Source of the DNA: Bacteroides sp. CAG:927
Lineage (GTDB): Bacteria > Bacteroidota > Bacteroidia > Bacteroidales > Muribaculaceae
Direction of reading: 5' to 3'
Assembly: GCA_000431155.1 (NCBI GenBank)
Contig: HF985649.1
Coordinates: forward strand, 21,064 to 45,369
Length of the DNA stretch: 24,306 nucleotides
Shown: positions 23,736-24,306 of the stretch, piece after piece
How positions within the stretch are numbered: the first letter of the stretch is position 1
How the letters are laid out: the number at the start of each line of letters is the position of its first letter
Notes under the pieces: generated by a model
The model's database searches: none
What the model was told of the DNA's origin: nothing
Seen by the model: only the letters and a program-made list of their open reading frames with translations
Translations under genes and position numbers: made by a program

Positions 23736-23775
23736 GCATCAGCCCGCCAAACATTAGGTGGCTGATGCTTGTTTT
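23736..23775 (+). terminator. Intrinsic terminator of the type IX secretion gene run
   Basis: GCATCAGCC (23736-23744) pairs perfectly with GGCTGATGC (23760-23768). Three further pairs are possible inside beyond a bulged base, and the T-rich tail TTGTTTT follows directly (23769-23775). The tail ends two bases before the next start codon at 23778. Confidence 0.8.
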
Positions 23776-23777
23776 AA

Positions 23778-24269
23778 ATGCGTATGAAACACTCTGACGA
23801 ATTTGATATACGGCTCATTGATATTTCCGAGGTGAAACGGGCTTCCGTTATTCATCATTGGGAAACGATGCGTTACGAAGGCGGAAAGGTCAATGTGGCA
23901 CTTTCTGCAAGTTTCAATATGTGCCGTGAGAGTTCCGAGGCAATAATAACTGTGGGCGTTCATTACACTACGCTTCGCTCTCAGGTTATCCGCAAGCTCA
24001 TGGACTATGCTGTCAGAGCACGGTTTGAAATCAGCGACATCAAAGGTCTTGTGGATATAGAATATGGCGATATTCTTCTTCCTCCCGGGCTGCTTCACCT
24101 TATGCTCAGTGTCAGTGTAGGAGCCTTGCGGGGCATGCTGGCTTTGCGCACAGCCAATACTTTTTTGGCCAACTTCCCGCTTCCATTGCTGGATCTGACC
24201 GAAATTATGGACCATATGGATATGGGTATCGGACAGGTAATGGATCAGAGTCAGGAAAATATACATTAA
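23778..24269 (+). CDS. Hypothetical protein, possibly SecB-like
   Basis: This 163-residue soluble protein has no signal peptide or membrane helix. The N-terminal half is strand-rich with charged alternation (E-F-D-I-R-L-I-D-I-S-E-V, then V-N-V-A-L-S-A-S-F-N). The middle F-E-I-S-D-I-K-G-L-V-D-I and the C-terminal helix L-H-L-M-L-S-V-S-V-G-A-L-R-G-M-L, followed by N-F-P-L-P-L-L-D-L-T-E-I-M, resemble the order in SecB (last strand, long helix with an arginine, then the P-L-L-L-P loop). SecB keeps preproteins unfolded for SecA. The identification is tentative, since overall identity looks low. A second in-frame ATG at 23784 is possible. The start lies only two bases after the terminator T-tail, and no -7 box was found between 23708 and 23777. 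Confidence 0.6.
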   Translation: MRMKHSDEFDIRLIDISEVKRASVIHHWETMRYEGGKVNVALSASFNMCRESSEAIITVGVHYTTLRSQVIRKLMDYAVRARFEISDIKGLVDIEYGDILLPPGLLHLMLSVSVGALRGMLALRTANTFLANFPLPLLDLTEIMDHMDMGIGQVMDQSQENIH

Positions 24270-24306
24270 AACACGCCGTCCCTTAAGCGCATACACAACC
24301 GAGGCC

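Noticed and set aside
24270..24306. Start of a further gene at the window end
   Set aside because: The last 37 bases hold no start codon in a long frame, promoter box or repeat.

Overview
This window looks like a chromosomal segment of a Bacteroidales bacterium, most likely a gut lineage related to Muribaculaceae; the family assignment is inference. The support is a complete type IX secretion/gliding core (PorT, PorP and PorK-L-M-N), an HU-CCDC81/SPOR protein, TAnnTTTG-type -7 promoter boxes, no obvious Shine-Dalgarno sequences, and moderate GC content.

Layout. Bases 1-173 hold the C-terminal end of a MutL-like protein. Bases 234-3668 (+) form a tight housekeeping cluster: SPOR protein, nitroreductase, Rossmann/DUF2520 protein, KdsC-like phosphatase and Maf. 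It meets, head to head at the 3' ends, a minus-strand pair at 3676-7142: a GH95 alpha-L-fucosidase whose stop overlaps the start of an ATP-grasp protein (ATGA). A divergent regulatory region (7143-7288) with two palindromes sharing a TGTTA half-site separates this pair from a PfkB sugar kinase (7289-8170, +). A minus-strand block follows (8200-14071). Read in transcription order from its right end, it holds a small outer-membrane barrel, a short DUF6582-like protein, a terminator, a CRP/FNR-family regulator, an acyltransferase-3 protein, aspartate-semialdehyde dehydrogenase and a CPA2 antiporter.

Bases 14172-23707 (+) carry nine closely spaced genes that could form one transcript: ybaK, aroC, a YhcC-type radical SAM gene, porT, porP, porK, porL, porM and porN. 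A strong hairpin terminator closes the run at 23736-23775. Only two bases separate it from the start codon of a last gene (23778-24269), whose C-terminal pattern recalls the SecB export chaperone.

How the genes work together. PorL and PorM are the proton-driven inner-membrane motor of type IX secretion. PorK and PorN form the periplasmic ring under the outer membrane. PorP and PorT are outer-membrane barrels of the translocon. Having porT in the same run as porPKLMN, with a SecB-like gene just behind it, is the most interesting arrangement here. The window also shows three promoters that put the expected transcription start at or very near the start codon (near-leaderless mRNAs), and an FNR-type palindrome at about -42 to the acyltransferase gene, directly beside a CRP/FNR regulator. 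No rRNA, tRNA, CRISPR array, insertion sequence or phage module was seen. No gene-free stretch exceeds 300 bases.
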